A stretch of DNA of 64,000 bases from Ensifer adhaerens (GTDB taxonomy: Bacteria > Pseudomonadota > Alphaproteobacteria > Rhizobiales > Rhizobiaceae). Positions 1-8,352 of the stretch are shown piece by piece; position 1 is the stretch's first letter, and each line of letters starts with the position of its first letter. The notes beneath the pieces are model-generated. The model had not been told where the DNA came from. It ran no database searches and worked only from the letters and a program-made list of their open reading frames with translations. Position numbers and translations under genes: made by a program. The stretch is from the NCBI RefSeq assembly GCF_013283195.1, contig NZ_JABEKT010000001.1, positions 1,276,795-1,340,794 of the forward strand. Direction: 5' to 3'.

Positions 1-1
1 C

Positions 2-124
2 GAATACAAGGAACTCTTCATTGCGGTCGGTCTTGCCATTTATGGCTACGAGACCTGGTCGCGCCTGCGCTCGTCGGCGCCGGTCGGCGAGGTTCGGATC
101 GGGCGGCGACCAATGGCGGGATGA
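2..124 (+). CDS. C-terminal tail of an unidentified protein (5' end outside window)
   Basis: An open frame enters from the left edge and ends at TGA 122-124, giving 40 residues that include LFIAVGLAIYGYETWSRLRS and end RRPMAG. Codons mostly end in C or G, as in the neighbouring genes. The hydrophobic stretch followed by Arg-rich residues could be a membrane-proximal tail, but 40 residues are too few to name a family. It converges on the dehydratase operon and shares the strong hairpin at 127-150. It could be an accidental open frame. Confidence 0.45.
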   Translation, partial: EYKELFIAVGLAIYGYETWSRLRSSAPVGEVRIGRRPMAG

Positions 125-126
125 AG

Positions 127-150
127 AAAACCCCGCCGAAACGGCGGGGC
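127..150 (-). terminator. Rho-independent terminator of the galactonate operon
   Basis: A perfect 8-bp stem (131-138 with 142-149) has a 3-nt loop and is followed on the minus strand by a run of T (complement of 127-130). It lies 35 bp past the stop of the IlvD/Edd dehydratase and ends that operon. The stem could also stop the convergent plus-strand gene. Confidence 0.85.
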
Positions 151-184
151 TCGTACTGCAGTACCGTTTGATGCGACGGCAGTC

Positions 185-1909
185 TCAGTGGCTTTCGCGA
201 AGAACCTCGCTGCCGCTGCCGCCAACGAGGAAATCGAGGTCCGCGCCCTTGTCGGCCTGTAGCACCGTGTCCTGGTAGAGCTTGTAGTAGCCGCGGGTCC
301 ATTTCTGCTCCGGCGGCTGCCAGGCGGCAATGCGGGAGGCAAACTCTTCGTCACTGATCATCAGGTTGAGTTCCCCCTTCAGCGCATCAAGGCGGATGCG
401 GTCGCCGGTTCTGACGATCGCCAGCGGTCCGCCGGCGTTCGATTCCGGGCTGACATGCAGCACGACGGTTCCAAAGGCCGTGCCAGACATGCGGGCGTCC
501 GACACGCGCACCATGTCGCGCACGCCCTTTTCGACCAGGCGGCGCGGGATCGGCATGTTGCCGACTTCCGCCATGCCGGGATAGCCCTTGGGGCCGCAAC
601 CCTTGAGCACGAGGATCGTATCTTCCGTCACCGGCAGGTCCGGATCGTCGATCTTGGCCTTCAGGTCTTCGATCGTCTCGAACACATAGGCGGGCCCCTC
701 GTGCGCCAGCAGATGCTCACTGGCGGCAGACGGCTTGATGACCGCACCGTTTGGCGCAAGGTTGCCCTTGAGCACGCGAATGCCGGCTGCGGCCCTGAGC
801 GGGTTGTCGAGCGGGCGGATGACGTCGTCGTTGAAGACTTCGGCGTCTTCCCAGTATCGGCTGATCGGCATGCCGAAAACGGTCGGCGCATCCGGATGCA
901 GCAGATGCTGGATGCGGTTCATGACGGCAGGCAGGCCGCCGGCATAGGCGAGATCCTCGATCAGATACTTGCCTGACGGCATGCAATTGACGATGCAGGG
1001 CACCTGGCTGCCGACGCGGTCGAAGTCCTCGAGACAGAGATCGACACCGGCGCGGCCGGCGATCGCCAGCATATGCACGACCGCATTGGTCGAGCCGCCG
1101 ACGGCCGCGTTGGCGATGATGCCATTTTCAAAATTCTTCTTGGTCAGGATCTTCGACAGGCGCAGGTCCTCATGCACCATTTCGACAATGCGCTTGCCGG
1201 TCATGTGCGACAGCGCCATACGGCGGGCGTCGACAGCGGGAAGGGCGGCGTTGGTCGGCAGCGACAGGCCCATCGCCTCGACGATCGAAGCCATGGTGGT
1301 GGCGGTGCCCATGGTCATGCAGACACCGGGCGAACGCGACATGCCGCTTTCGGCCGCCATGAATTCCTGAACGCTCATCTCGCCGGCGCGCACCGCTTCT
1401 GAAAACTTCCAGACGTCGGTGCCGGAGCCGATGTCCTTGCCCTTCCACTTGCCGTTCAGCATCGGCCCGGAGGAAACGACGATGGTCGGCAGGTCCACGG
1501 ACGCAGCCCCCATCAGCTGGCCGGGGGTGGTCTTGTCGCAGCCGCCGAGCAGCACGACGCCGTCGATGCCATAGGCGCGGATCGCCTCCTCGACGTCCAT
1601 GGCGAGCAGATTGCGAAACAGCATTGCCGTCGGCCGCATCTGCGTTTCGCCGAGCGAGGACACAGGAAACTCGACCGGAAAGCCGCCGGCCTCCCACACG
1701 CCACGCTTCACGCCCTCCGCCAGAATGCGCAGATGGCTGTTGCAAGGCGTCAGTTCCGACCAAGTGTTGCAGATGCCGATGATCGGACGCCCGTCGAAGA
1801 CGTGATCCGGGAAACCCTGGTTCTTCATCCACGAGCGGTGGATGAAGCCGTCCTTGTGGGTGCCGCCGTACCAGTGGCGACTGCGCAGTTCTTTCTTCTT
1901 GTCGCTCAT
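185..1909 (-). CDS. IlvD/Edd-family sugar-acid dehydratase (galactonate/arabonate type)
   Basis: 574 residues, full length for the IlvD/Edd family of Fe-S dehydratases that convert aldonic acids to 2-keto-3-deoxy acids. Visible family features are GGCDKTTPGQLMGA (cluster Cys and Lys), MGTATTMAS, GGSTNAVVH, CGPKGYPGMAEVGNM and DARMSGTAFGTVVLH. By memory it is nearer the L-arabonate dehydratase branch of Rhizobium than dihydroxy-acid dehydratase for branched-chain amino acids. With the lactonase, DgoK and DgoA genes just upstream, D-galactonate is the most economical substrate; L-arabonate or D-fuconate are alternatives. A good ribosome site (AGGAGGA) lies 7 nt before the ATG. The 81-bp gap to the preceding gene could hold an internal promoter. 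Confidence 0.88.
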   Translation of the reverse strand: MSDKKKELRSRHWYGGTHKDGFIHRSWMKNQGFPDHVFDGRPIIGICNTWSELTPCNSHLRILAEGVKRGVWEAGGFPVEFPVSSLGETQMRPTAMLFRNLLAMDVEEAIRAYGIDGVVLLGGCDKTTPGQLMGAASVDLPTIVVSSGPMLNGKWKGKDIGSGTDVWKFSEAVRAGEMSVQEFMAAESGMSRSPGVCMTMGTATTMASIVEAMGLSLPTNAALPAVDARRMALSHMTGKRIVEMVHEDLRLSKILTKKNFENGIIANAAVGGSTNAVVHMLAIAGRAGVDLCLEDFDRVGSQVPCIVNCMPSGKYLIEDLAYAGGLPAVMNRIQHLLHPDAPTVFGMPISRYWEDAEVFNDDVIRPLDNPLRAAAGIRVLKGNLAPNGAVIKPSAASEHLLAHEGPAYVFETIEDLKAKIDDPDLPVTEDTILVLKGCGPKGYPGMAEVGNMPIPRRLVEKGVRDMVRVSDARMSGTAFGTVVLHVSPESNAGGPLAIVRTGDRIRLDALKGELNLMISDEEFASRIAAWQPPEQKWTRGYYKLYQDTVLQADKGADLDFLVGGSGSEVLRESH

Positions 1910-1990
1910 GCGAGCTTCCTCCTCACCATGCGTTTGATCGCGTGGATGAATTGTATGACTTTTTATTGGCGTTCCGCCAACACTTTCCGA

Positions 1991-2875
1991 TCAGAGACGG
2001 AACGACGGTTCGAAACGACCCTTGACGCTGACGCCGAGTTCGAAGGTCTTGCCGGCATGTGGATCGGCCGTGCGCGCGGTGTCATCGAGATCCTGCCAGG
2101 CAGATGTCACCAGCATGCGGTCGGCCTTGGGGCCGATGAAGGCCGTGCAGCTCGGCTGCGTCGTCGGCATCGCGTAGCGCGCGATCCGCAAGCCGTCTGG
2201 GCGGTAGACGTCGACCGTGCCGCTTCCCCAGCGGGCGTTCCAGATCAGGCCGTCGGCATCGCAGACCGAGCCGTCGATGCCGCCTTTCTCGCCACTGCCG
2301 TCGACGAGCAGGCTGGGCTCGCCCTTCGGCAACCCCGTCTCGGCATCGATGTCGACGCGCATCAGGTGGTTGATGTCGGTGTCGACGAAATAGGCAACGG
2401 TTCCATCAGGCGAAAAGCAGATGCTGTTGGGGATGGTGACCCGATCATAGAGCTTGGTTACCTTTGTCCCGGCGACGTGATAGATCGCGCCCGCGCCCTT
2501 TTCCGCGCTGCGGCCCATGGTTCCGATCCACAGCGAACCGGAGGCGTGAACGCGGCCGTCATTCGAGCGGTTGCCGGGCTTGTCTTCAAGCGTCGTCAGC
2601 AGGCTGAACGCGCCCGTCTGCGTATCCCTGATAAAGAGCCCCTGATCGGAGGCGATCAGTTGCCGGGACGGATCGATAACGGCAAGGACGCTGCCGAGGA
2701 ACGGAAGGTCATGCACGGTCTTGCGACCGGATTCCAGATGCAGCTCATGCAGCTCCTGACCCTTGATGTTGAACCACCAGGCTGTGCCGGTGCCGGGGTC
2801 ATAGGTCGGGCCTTCTCCGAGGATCGAGGCCGATTGGCAGAGGATGCTGCCGGAAAAGGGAAGGGTATCGCTCAT
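1991..2875 (-). CDS. SMP-30/gluconolactonase (LRE) family sugar lactonase
   Basis: 294 residues of the six-bladed SMP-30/regucalcin fold. Recognisable are the N-terminal GEGPTYDPGTGTAWWFNI, whose Glu is a metal ligand, SNDGRVHASGSLWIGTMG in the middle and PNSICFSPDG further on, with Asn and Asp metal ligands. Such enzymes hydrolyse aldono-lactones using one divalent metal ion, probably in the cytoplasm because no signal peptide is seen. Its ATG overlaps the stop of the aldolase gene as TGATG, so the two are translationally coupled. In this operon it would open galactono-lactone made by the SDR dehydrogenase. The exact sugar cannot be read from sequence. Confidence 0.88.
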   Translation of the reverse strand: MSDTLPFSGSILCQSASILGEGPTYDPGTGTAWWFNIKGQELHELHLESGRKTVHDLPFLGSVLAVIDPSRQLIASDQGLFIRDTQTGAFSLLTTLEDKPGNRSNDGRVHASGSLWIGTMGRSAEKGAGAIYHVAGTKVTKLYDRVTIPNSICFSPDGTVAYFVDTDINHLMRVDIDAETGLPKGEPSLLVDGSGEKGGIDGSVCDADGLIWNARWGSGTVDVYRPDGLRIARYAMPTTQPSCTAFIGPKADRMLVTSAWQDLDDTARTADPHAGKTFELGVSVKGRFEPSFRL

Positions 2876-3510
2876 CAGCGTGCTCCATAGACGGCGTCGT
2901 AGGCTTTGATCGTCGCGATGGCCCGCTTGCCGACGTCTGCAGCAGTCATGCCTGGCTTGTAGAGGCTCGATCCGAGCCCGAAGCTTCTGATGCCGATCCT
3001 GGCGTAGTCTGCGAAATTCTCCTCCGACACGCCACCGACGGCCGCCACTTCGACGTCGGTCGGCAGCACGGTGCGGATCGCGGCGATGCCGGATGGGCCA
3101 AGCACGCTTGCCGGGAAGAACTTGAGGCCGGTGGCACCCGCCGCGGCAGCGGCAAGTGCTTCCGTCGGGGTGAAGACGCCGGGCATGGTCACCATACCCT
3201 TTTGCGCCGCCAGCCGAATGACCGCCGGTTCGACATTCGGGCTGACCATCAGCTTTCCGCCGACATCGGCAAGCTGTTCGACCTGCTCTGTCGTCAGCAC
3301 CGTGCCGGCGCCGATCAGGCAGCCTTGCGGCGCCATCTTCACCGCTGTTTCGATCGAGCGGAACGGGTCGGGCGAATTGAGCGGGATCTCGATCGCGGTG
3401 AAGCCGGCCTCGATCAGCGTGCCGACGACGCCTTCAGTTTCTTCAGGCTTCAAGCCGCGCAGAATGGCGACCAGCGGGTATTTCATCGGTGGAAAGGGGA
3501 TACGGTTCAT
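2875..3510 (-). CDS. dgoA: 2-dehydro-3-deoxy-6-phosphogalactonate aldolase
   Basis: 211 residues from ATG 3510 (MNRIPFPPMKYPLV). A longer frame to 3588 would run into dgoK, so the internal ATG was chosen. It is a class I KDPG/KDPGal aldolase (TIM barrel): ILRGLKPEE carries the catalytic Glu region, GAGTVL and GLKFFPAS the Schiff-base Lys, and GGVSEEN the phosphate site. It splits KDPGal into pyruvate and glyceraldehyde 3-phosphate. It starts 16 bp after the dgoK stop and its own stop overlaps the lactonase start. The kinase neighbour favours the galactonate rather than the gluconate version. Confidence 0.9.
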   Translation of the reverse strand: MNRIPFPPMKYPLVAILRGLKPEETEGVVGTLIEAGFTAIEIPLNSPDPFRSIETAVKMAPQGCLIGAGTVLTTEQVEQLADVGGKLMVSPNVEPAVIRLAAQKGMVTMPGVFTPTEALAAAAAGATGLKFFPASVLGPSGIAAIRTVLPTDVEVAAVGGVSEENFADYARIGIRSFGLGSSLYKPGMTAADVGKRAIATIKAYDAVYGAR

Positions 3511-3526
3511 CTCAGCAGTCTTTCGG

Positions 3527-4444
3527 TCAGAGGGGCCAGATTGCCTGAGCGGCAGTCGAAAGGCCGGCGCGCACGGCCTCGTCGGCATCGACGATCCGCG
3601 GGCTAAGGTTGAGGCTTGTTAGTGCTGCGCGGTAGAGCGCGCCGAGTGAGCCGGAGGCAACGAGGCAGACGCTGTCGACCGCACCGGCTGCTGCGAGTGC
3701 CCCGGCAATCTCAAGCCCGATCAGCGTGCCCGAGAGCGTCGCCTTGGCGTCGGTCGCCGTCGCGCCGTGAAGCAATTGACCGGCGCGGACGCCGAACGTC
3801 AGGTTGGTGGCGAGCGCCGGGTTGGCGCAGGCCGCTGCAACGGCTGCGAGGAACGCCGGATGCTCGCCAGAAAAGACCTGCGCATCCGCGATCGAGTGGC
3901 TGAGGATCGAATGCTTGGAGATCACATCGAACAATTCTCCGGTCATGAAGGTCGAGAAACCTGTGACCTTGCCGCCCTCGAGGCGCACCCATTTGCTGTG
4001 GGTTCCGGGCATGCAGACGAGATGCCGGCCGTCGCCGAGGCTGGTCGCGGCACCGAGCAGTTGCGTTTCCTCGCCGCGCATCACGTCGGGATGCTGCGGA
4101 TCGCGCTGAGCGAGACCCGGAAGAATGCGAATGTCGCGGTCGATATCAGGCACCGCGACGGCACCTGCGGCAATCGTCGAGAGGGCGGCGGGGGTGTCGA
4201 GATAGCCGGCCTCCACCCAACCCTGCTTGGCGCCCGCCATCCCGCAGATGATCACCGGCAGGTGCGCAGGCGCAGCCACCGCGGCCAGATGCGCCTCCAG
4301 GACGGTCGAAAAGCCGGTCTTGGCAGCTGTGGTCATGCCTTCACCGCTGCGTCGTTCGGCAAGCACCGCGCCGTCCTCGGCAATGATCCAGAGCCGAAAG
4401 CTCGTGGTTCCCCAGTCGACTGCGGCATAATAGGCTGCGGTCAT
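3527..4444 (-). CDS. dgoK: 2-dehydro-3-deoxygalactonokinase
   Basis: 305 residues from ATG 4444; the frame also has a TTG one codon earlier. The N-terminus AAVDWGTTSFRLWII is the phosphate-1 loop of DgoK sugar kinases (ASKHA fold), and GEETQLLGA and CMPGTHSKWV are DgoK-specific blocks. It phosphorylates 2-keto-3-deoxygalactonate with ATP for the next gene, dgoA. The ATG overlaps the SDR stop as TGATG, showing tight coupling. Residue composition and codon use match the neighbours. The assignment is firm because DgoK is distinct from KDG kinases of the PfkB family. Confidence 0.92.
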   Translation of the reverse strand: MTAAYYAAVDWGTTSFRLWIIAEDGAVLAERRSGEGMTTAAKTGFSTVLEAHLAAVAAPAHLPVIICGMAGAKQGWVEAGYLDTPAALSTIAAGAVAVPDIDRDIRILPGLAQRDPQHPDVMRGEETQLLGAATSLGDGRHLVCMPGTHSKWVRLEGGKVTGFSTFMTGELFDVISKHSILSHSIADAQVFSGEHPAFLAAVAAACANPALATNLTFGVRAGQLLHGATATDAKATLSGTLIGLEIAGALAAAGAVDSVCLVASGSLGALYRAALTSLNLSPRIVDADEAVRAGLSTAAQAIWPL

Positions 4445-5214
4445 CAAAGTGCGCCTCCATCAATGATCATCGTTTGGGCCGTCATGCCCGTGGAACAGTT
4501 CGAAGCCAGGTAGAGGCAAGGGCCCACGAGGTCGTCTGCGGTCAGGCTTCGTTTCAGGCACTGCTTCTCCAGCATCGCCATGATCGCCGCTTCGTCCAGC
4601 CAGAGCTTTTTTTGCCGCTCGGTGACAATCATGCCGGGAAGGATCGCATTGACGCGGATATTGTCGGGGCCGAGCTTGCCGGCGAGCGACTTCGTCAATC
4701 CGACAATGCCGGCCTTGGCCGTCGCATAGGCCGGGATTTCCGCCATGTTCAGCAGGAAGGCGATCGACGAGAAATTGATGATCGATCCGCCGCCGGCCTG
4801 CCGCATGTGCGGCGCCACCGCCTGACTCATGAAAAACAGGTGCCTGAGATTGACCGCCTGGCTTTCGTCCCAGCTTTCTTCGGTGACATCTTCGAGTGGC
4901 TGTCGGTCGTCGCGGGCCGCATTGTTGACGAGCACGTGGAGCGCGCCGAGCGTCGCCGCAGTCGTTTCGACGGCCCGTCTCACCGCGTCGATATCGCGCA
5001 GATCGGCATGAATGAAGAGCGGTCTGTATCCGGTCTCGGCCGAGAGCCTGTCGGCGAGCTCCAAGCTTGCCGTCGCGTCGATGTCGACGAAGGCGACCTG
5101 CGCACCCTGACGAACGAAACCTTCGACGAGTGCCGCACCGATGCCGGCGCCACCGCCGGTGACAAGGACACGGCGATCCCTGAGATCGTGAAATTGGGCC
5201 GCAGGCAACGGCAT
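4444..5214 (-). CDS. SDR-family sugar (galactose/arabinose) 1-dehydrogenase
   Basis: 256 residues, a classical short-chain dehydrogenase. The cofactor loop TGGGAGIG, then NNAA, the catalytic Ser in INFSSIAF and YATAK (Tyr-x3-Lys) are all present. An acidic residue after the second strand (FVDIDA) suggests NAD rather than NADP. It is the first gene of the operon and supplies the only oxidation step missing from the other four, so it most likely oxidises D-galactose (or L-arabinose/D-fucose) to the lactone. The family alone would not reveal the substrate. The promoter faces the IclR gene across 165 bp. Confidence 0.85.
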   Translation of the reverse strand: MPLPAAQFHDLRDRRVLVTGGGAGIGAALVEGFVRQGAQVAFVDIDATASLELADRLSAETGYRPLFIHADLRDIDAVRRAVETTAATLGALHVLVNNAARDDRQPLEDVTEESWDESQAVNLRHLFFMSQAVAPHMRQAGGGSIINFSSIAFLLNMAEIPAYATAKAGIVGLTKSLAGKLGPDNIRVNAILPGMIVTERQKKLWLDEAAIMAMLEKQCLKRSLTADDLVGPCLYLASNCSTGMTAQTMIIDGGAL

Positions 5215-5264
5215 CTGATCGGCACTCCCGTTCGCGCCGCTTTGGCACGTTTGTCGATCTTAAT

Positions 5265-5281
5265 GTTCCGATATGTGGAAC
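5265..5281. promoter_or_regulatory. Putative IclR-type operator between divergent genes
   Basis: A perfect inverted repeat, GTTCC-N7-GGAAC, lies in the AT-rich 165-bp gap between the catabolic operon and its IclR-family regulator. A related half-site, ATATGGAA, sits about 15 bp further on. IclR proteins bind short palindromes in such gaps. The assignment is by position and symmetry only. Confidence 0.5.
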
Positions 5282-5379
5282 GCGATTTTATTATATGGAA
5301 TTATCGGGCGGCAACGGTTATTTTGTCAAGATCGGATTGGCGGACCCAGAGCTGTATGGGCGGGAATGAAACGGGCGAC

Positions 5380-6192
5380 ATGAGCGTGGAACTCACAGGA
5401 ATTGCGCACGGCGAGGCGGCCGGCACCGGTACGCTTGGCAAGGCCGTGGCCGTTCTTGAAGCGGTGGTCATGGCGGACGGGCCACAGCGGTTCACCGATA
5501 TTCTGGCGAGATCCGGCCAGCCGCGCGGTACCTTGCATCGGCTGCTCAGCCACCTCGTCGAGGAAGGGCTGCTCGTGCAGCGCCGCGATCTCTCCTATGA
5601 GCCCGGCCTTCGCCTGTTGACGCTCGCCTCTCGCTCCTGGGCCGGCAATCGTTTTCGCGATGTTGCCGAGCCGCATCTTCGCAGCCTGCACGAGCTGACC
5701 GGAGAAACCGTGCATCTCGGCATCCTCAGGGAAACCGAAATCGTCTATGTCGACAAGGTCGAAAGCCGGCAAACGGTGCGCATGAGTTCGCAGATCGGCA
5801 AGGCCTCTCCCGTCTATTGCACCGGCATTGGCAAGGCGGCGCTGTCGCTGTTGCCGCAACCGGAACTTGAGCGGCTTGTGGCGAAAATGGCCTTTCACGC
5901 CTTCACTCCGCATACCCATCGCTCAGCCGAAACGCTGCTGGCGGAGATTGCGGACATCCGCCGCGACGGACACGCTTTCGATCGGGAAGAACATGAGATA
6001 GAGATCCGTTGCGTCGCTGCGCCGATCCGTGTGTCGGGCAGCGATCTGACAGCTGGAATCTCGGTTACGGGGCCGGCCTACAGGGTGAGCATGGAGCAGT
6101 TGATCGCCTGGTCGGGGGCGGTGCGGGCGGCGGCGGCGGCGATCGGGGAGGAGGCCGCGATTCGCCTCGGTCCGGGCCGCGGTGGACCTTGA
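5380..6192 (+). CDS. IclR-family transcriptional regulator of the galactonate operon
   Basis: About 270 residues from ATG 5380 (MSVELTGIAHG); ATG 5356 is an alternative, and much longer upstream frames only overlap the antisense SDR gene. The N-terminal winged helix-turn-helix (roughly residues 20-75, LGKAVAVLEAVV to YEPGLRLLTLA) is followed by an IclR effector domain with GETVHLGIL, YVDKVES, SPVYCTGIGKAAL and DREEHEIEIRCVAAPI. Such domains bind small carbohydrate or aromatic acids. It is divergent from the sugar operon and probably represses it until a sugar acid binds. Its C-terminus is Ala/Gly-rich. The start site is the main uncertainty. Confidence 0.88.
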   Translation: MSVELTGIAHGEAAGTGTLGKAVAVLEAVVMADGPQRFTDILARSGQPRGTLHRLLSHLVEEGLLVQRRDLSYEPGLRLLTLASRSWAGNRFRDVAEPHLRSLHELTGETVHLGILRETEIVYVDKVESRQTVRMSSQIGKASPVYCTGIGKAALSLLPQPELERLVAKMAFHAFTPHTHRSAETLLAEIADIRRDGHAFDREEHEIEIRCVAAPIRVSGSDLTAGISVTGPAYRVSMEQLIAWSGAVRAAAAAIGEEAAIRLGPGRGGP

Positions 6193-6386
6193 GTTCACTT
6201 TACGGTAAATTAGAAACTTCGACTGGACGTGGTGTTCCAACCTCGATAACGTTAATATATCAGGTTAGCTTTGCGGTTGACCGCGACCAGGTTTGATTTT
6301 GTCATTAAGAATAATTTTGACGTAATCTTCATGCGGCGTCAGCGGCCGTGCTCCTCCCCGGAGCCGGATGTGGAGAAGGGCGGAAG

Positions 6387-7127
6387 ATGATCGATTTCAG
6401 CGCGAATATGGCGTCGTTGATGCTCCCCGACGGGCGGTCCGTGAGGGGGCCTATCTGTTGCGAGGATGATATCAGACGGGTGATCGGGCAGGTTGCGGAC
6501 GCCTACGGCTTCCGTGGCTTCCTTGTGCTCGCCGTTCCGGATACCGGCTGCAATAGCCTTGAGGCCAACGCGATCATGACGACCTATCCGGTCGAGTTCC
6601 TGAAAGGTTACGACAGCGCTGGCCTGATCAATGGCAGCCCTGTGATCCAGCGCCTGCGCCGCAGCACCATACCCTTCACCTATGACGCCCACCAGCTGGC
6701 GCGCCGGCGCGCCGATGGCAAGGGCGACGCGGCGATCTGCGTCTTCGAGCAGGCGGGCATGCCGCGCGGGATTTACCTTCCGGTGCACGACGCCGGTGGC
6801 CACCGCGCTGCCATTGCCTTTGGCGGCGATCGCCCCGTCGTGTCGAACGATGAAATGCAAGAACTCAATCTGTGGGCCGGCATCCTCTTCAGCAAGCTGG
6901 TCGAGGTGCGCGAGCGCGATCGGCGCGGGTCGGGAAGCCTGTCGCGCCGTGAGGTGGAATGCCTGCGCTGGGCCGCTGCCGGCAAGACCACGAGCGAGAT
7001 GGCGCGGATCCTTGCGCTATCCGAATACACAGTGAACCACTATCTCAACCGAGCGACGCGAAAGCTGGATTCGGTCAACCGCGTGCAGACGGTCGCCAAG
7101 GCCATGCGCGCCGGTTTGATCAACTGA
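6387..7127 (+). CDS. LuxR-family regulator with degenerate autoinducer domain (first of tandem pair)
   Basis: 246 residues from ATG 6387, which has GGAGAAGGG upstream; an earlier ATG at 6348 would add an unlikely 13-residue leader. Residues about 20-160 form an autoinducer-binding-like domain and about 175-240 a LuxR/GerE helix-turn-helix (SLSRREVECLRWAAAGKTTSEMARIL, then HYLNRATRKLDSVNRVQTVAKAMRAGLI). In place of the Asp-Pro pair that binds acyl-homoserine lactone in TraR it reads NGSPVIQRL, so classical signal binding is doubtful. There is no luxI nearby, making it an orphan. It is about 40% similar by eye to the next gene, suggesting duplication. Confidence 0.85.
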   Translation: MIDFSANMASLMLPDGRSVRGPICCEDDIRRVIGQVADAYGFRGFLVLAVPDTGCNSLEANAIMTTYPVEFLKGYDSAGLINGSPVIQRLRRSTIPFTYDAHQLARRRADGKGDAAICVFEQAGMPRGIYLPVHDAGGHRAAIAFGGDRPVVSNDEMQELNLWAGILFSKLVEVRERDRRGSGSLSRREVECLRWAAAGKTTSEMARILALSEYTVNHYLNRATRKLDSVNRVQTVAKAMRAGLIN

Positions 7128-7308
7128 GAACTGGCACTTTCTGCACATCAAAGCTGGATGCTGCGGCATGGCGCAGTTCGCTTGCAGGGAAATACACAGG
7201 CTTTTGGGCGCGTAGGGCAGGGAATCTCGATCATCTGTTGGCATTGGCCTGCGGGTCGGTCTATTTGATAATTGATGAATGCCATGGAACGCGCGAATGC
7301 AGGATACG

Positions 7309-8052
7309 ATGACCACCGGGACGACTGACGCAGATCTGCCCCGGGGCGGTGATTTCGCGTCCGAGATCGCAAAACTGGAGACCCAGTTCGATATCATCCG
7401 CTATATGCGGCGGGTCACGCAGATGTTTGGCTTCAAAACCTTTCTCATCTGCTCGATCCCGTCCATCGACGTGGACCGCCTGGCTGCAACCACCGTTATA
7501 TCCAACATGCCTGCCGAGCTGCTGAACAAGTATGACAGCCTGTCGATGCTGCGCTTCAGCACCGGCGTCAAACGGCTGCGGGAAACGACGACACCTTTCC
7601 AGGTGACGCTCGAAGCCTGGGAAGGCGAGGGTGGCAAACCCGATTCGGCCAGCGAATACATTGCCATGCTGCGCGACAACGGCATCTTCCAGGCGAGCTA
7701 TTTCCCGGTGCACGACGCAGAAGGTGGTCGCGGCGCGGTGATCCTGATGGGGCCGGAAGCCGAACTGCCGATGACCGTGACCATGGAATTGCAGATGATC
7801 GCAATCCATATCTACAACCGGCTGGCAGAGATCGGCTCGGTCTGGAAGAACGCCAGTGCGTCCCTTTCCGAGCGCGAGATCCAGTGCCTCAGCTGGACGG
7901 CGGCTGGAAAGACCAGCGCCGAGATCGCCGGCATCCTCGGCCTCTCCGAGCACACCGTGAACCACTACCTCAACCACGTCACCAAAAAGCTCGATGCGGT
8001 GAACCGCACGCAGGCCGTCGTCAAGGCGATGAAGAAGGGCTACATCAGCTAG
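7309..8052 (+). CDS. LuxR-family regulator with degenerate autoinducer domain (second of tandem pair)
   Basis: About 247 residues from ATG 7309, which has CAGGA just upstream; ATGs at 7279 and 7297 are possible. It has the same architecture as the preceding gene, including PVHDA in the sensor domain and a near-identical C-terminus (LSEREIQCLSWTAAGKTSAEIAGIL, HYLNHVTKKLDAVNRTQAVVKAMKKGYI). The lactone-binding Asp-Pro is absent here too (LRFSTGVKRL). The 180-bp gap between the pair is large enough for a separate promoter. Paired LuxR regulators of this kind can form heterodimers, as VisN/VisR do in rhizobial motility control, but that is an analogy rather than an identification. Confidence 0.85.
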   Translation: MTTGTTDADLPRGGDFASEIAKLETQFDIIRYMRRVTQMFGFKTFLICSIPSIDVDRLAATTVISNMPAELLNKYDSLSMLRFSTGVKRLRETTTPFQVTLEAWEGEGGKPDSASEYIAMLRDNGIFQASYFPVHDAEGGRGAVILMGPEAELPMTVTMELQMIAIHIYNRLAEIGSVWKNASASLSEREIQCLSWTAAGKTSAEIAGILGLSEHTVNHYLNHVTKKLDAVNRTQAVVKAMKKGYIS

Positions 8053-8054
8053 CC

Positions 8055-8160
8055 TTAAAGCGCGTCGCGATCTTTCAGATTCGCGTGGCGCGCTTTAAGT
8101 TCTTGTTTTTGCGCATGTCGTTATCGCAAAACCGCGGCACACTTCTGCGCGGCATTCTTC
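8055..8160. repeat. RIME-like rhizobial palindromic intergenic repeat
   Basis: It begins with an inverted repeat, TTAAAGCGCG (8055-8064) against CGCGCTTTAA (8089-8098), with an inner 5-bp stem, and continues into a second palindromic block around TTTTGCGCATG and CGCAAAACCGCGGCACAC. This two-block layout matches my memory of the RIME family scattered through Sinorhizobium, Rhizobium and Agrobacterium genomes. It starts 3 bp after the luxR stop, and the T-rich tract at 8099-8108 would let the first block act as its terminator. Confidence 0.75.
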
Positions 8161-8325
8161 AGTTCTGGAGCGGCGCCCAAGATTTGGTGCACCGATGCAA
8201 ATGCTGCCATCCTGTGCGATTTTGAGATCATTGCTCATAAACTGGGCAGATGCTCTCGCGGGCGTCGACGTGCAGTAATTCCGTTATCTTACTGAAAACA
8301 TTATAGGTTCAGTTCAGTTTGAATC

Positions 8326-8341
8326 TGGCACGCATCCTGCA
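8326..8341 (+). promoter_or_regulatory. Sigma-54 (RpoN) promoter
   Basis: TGGCACG-N4-CTGCA matches the -24/-12 consensus TGGCACG-N4-TTGCA at all but one position, with the essential GG and GC dinucleotides correctly spaced. Transcription would start near 8353 and enter the small RNA candidate before mrp. No enhancer site (for example NtrC) was identified in the AT-rich upstream 100 bp. Confidence 0.65.
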
Positions 8342-8352
8342 TTGCTATTGGC

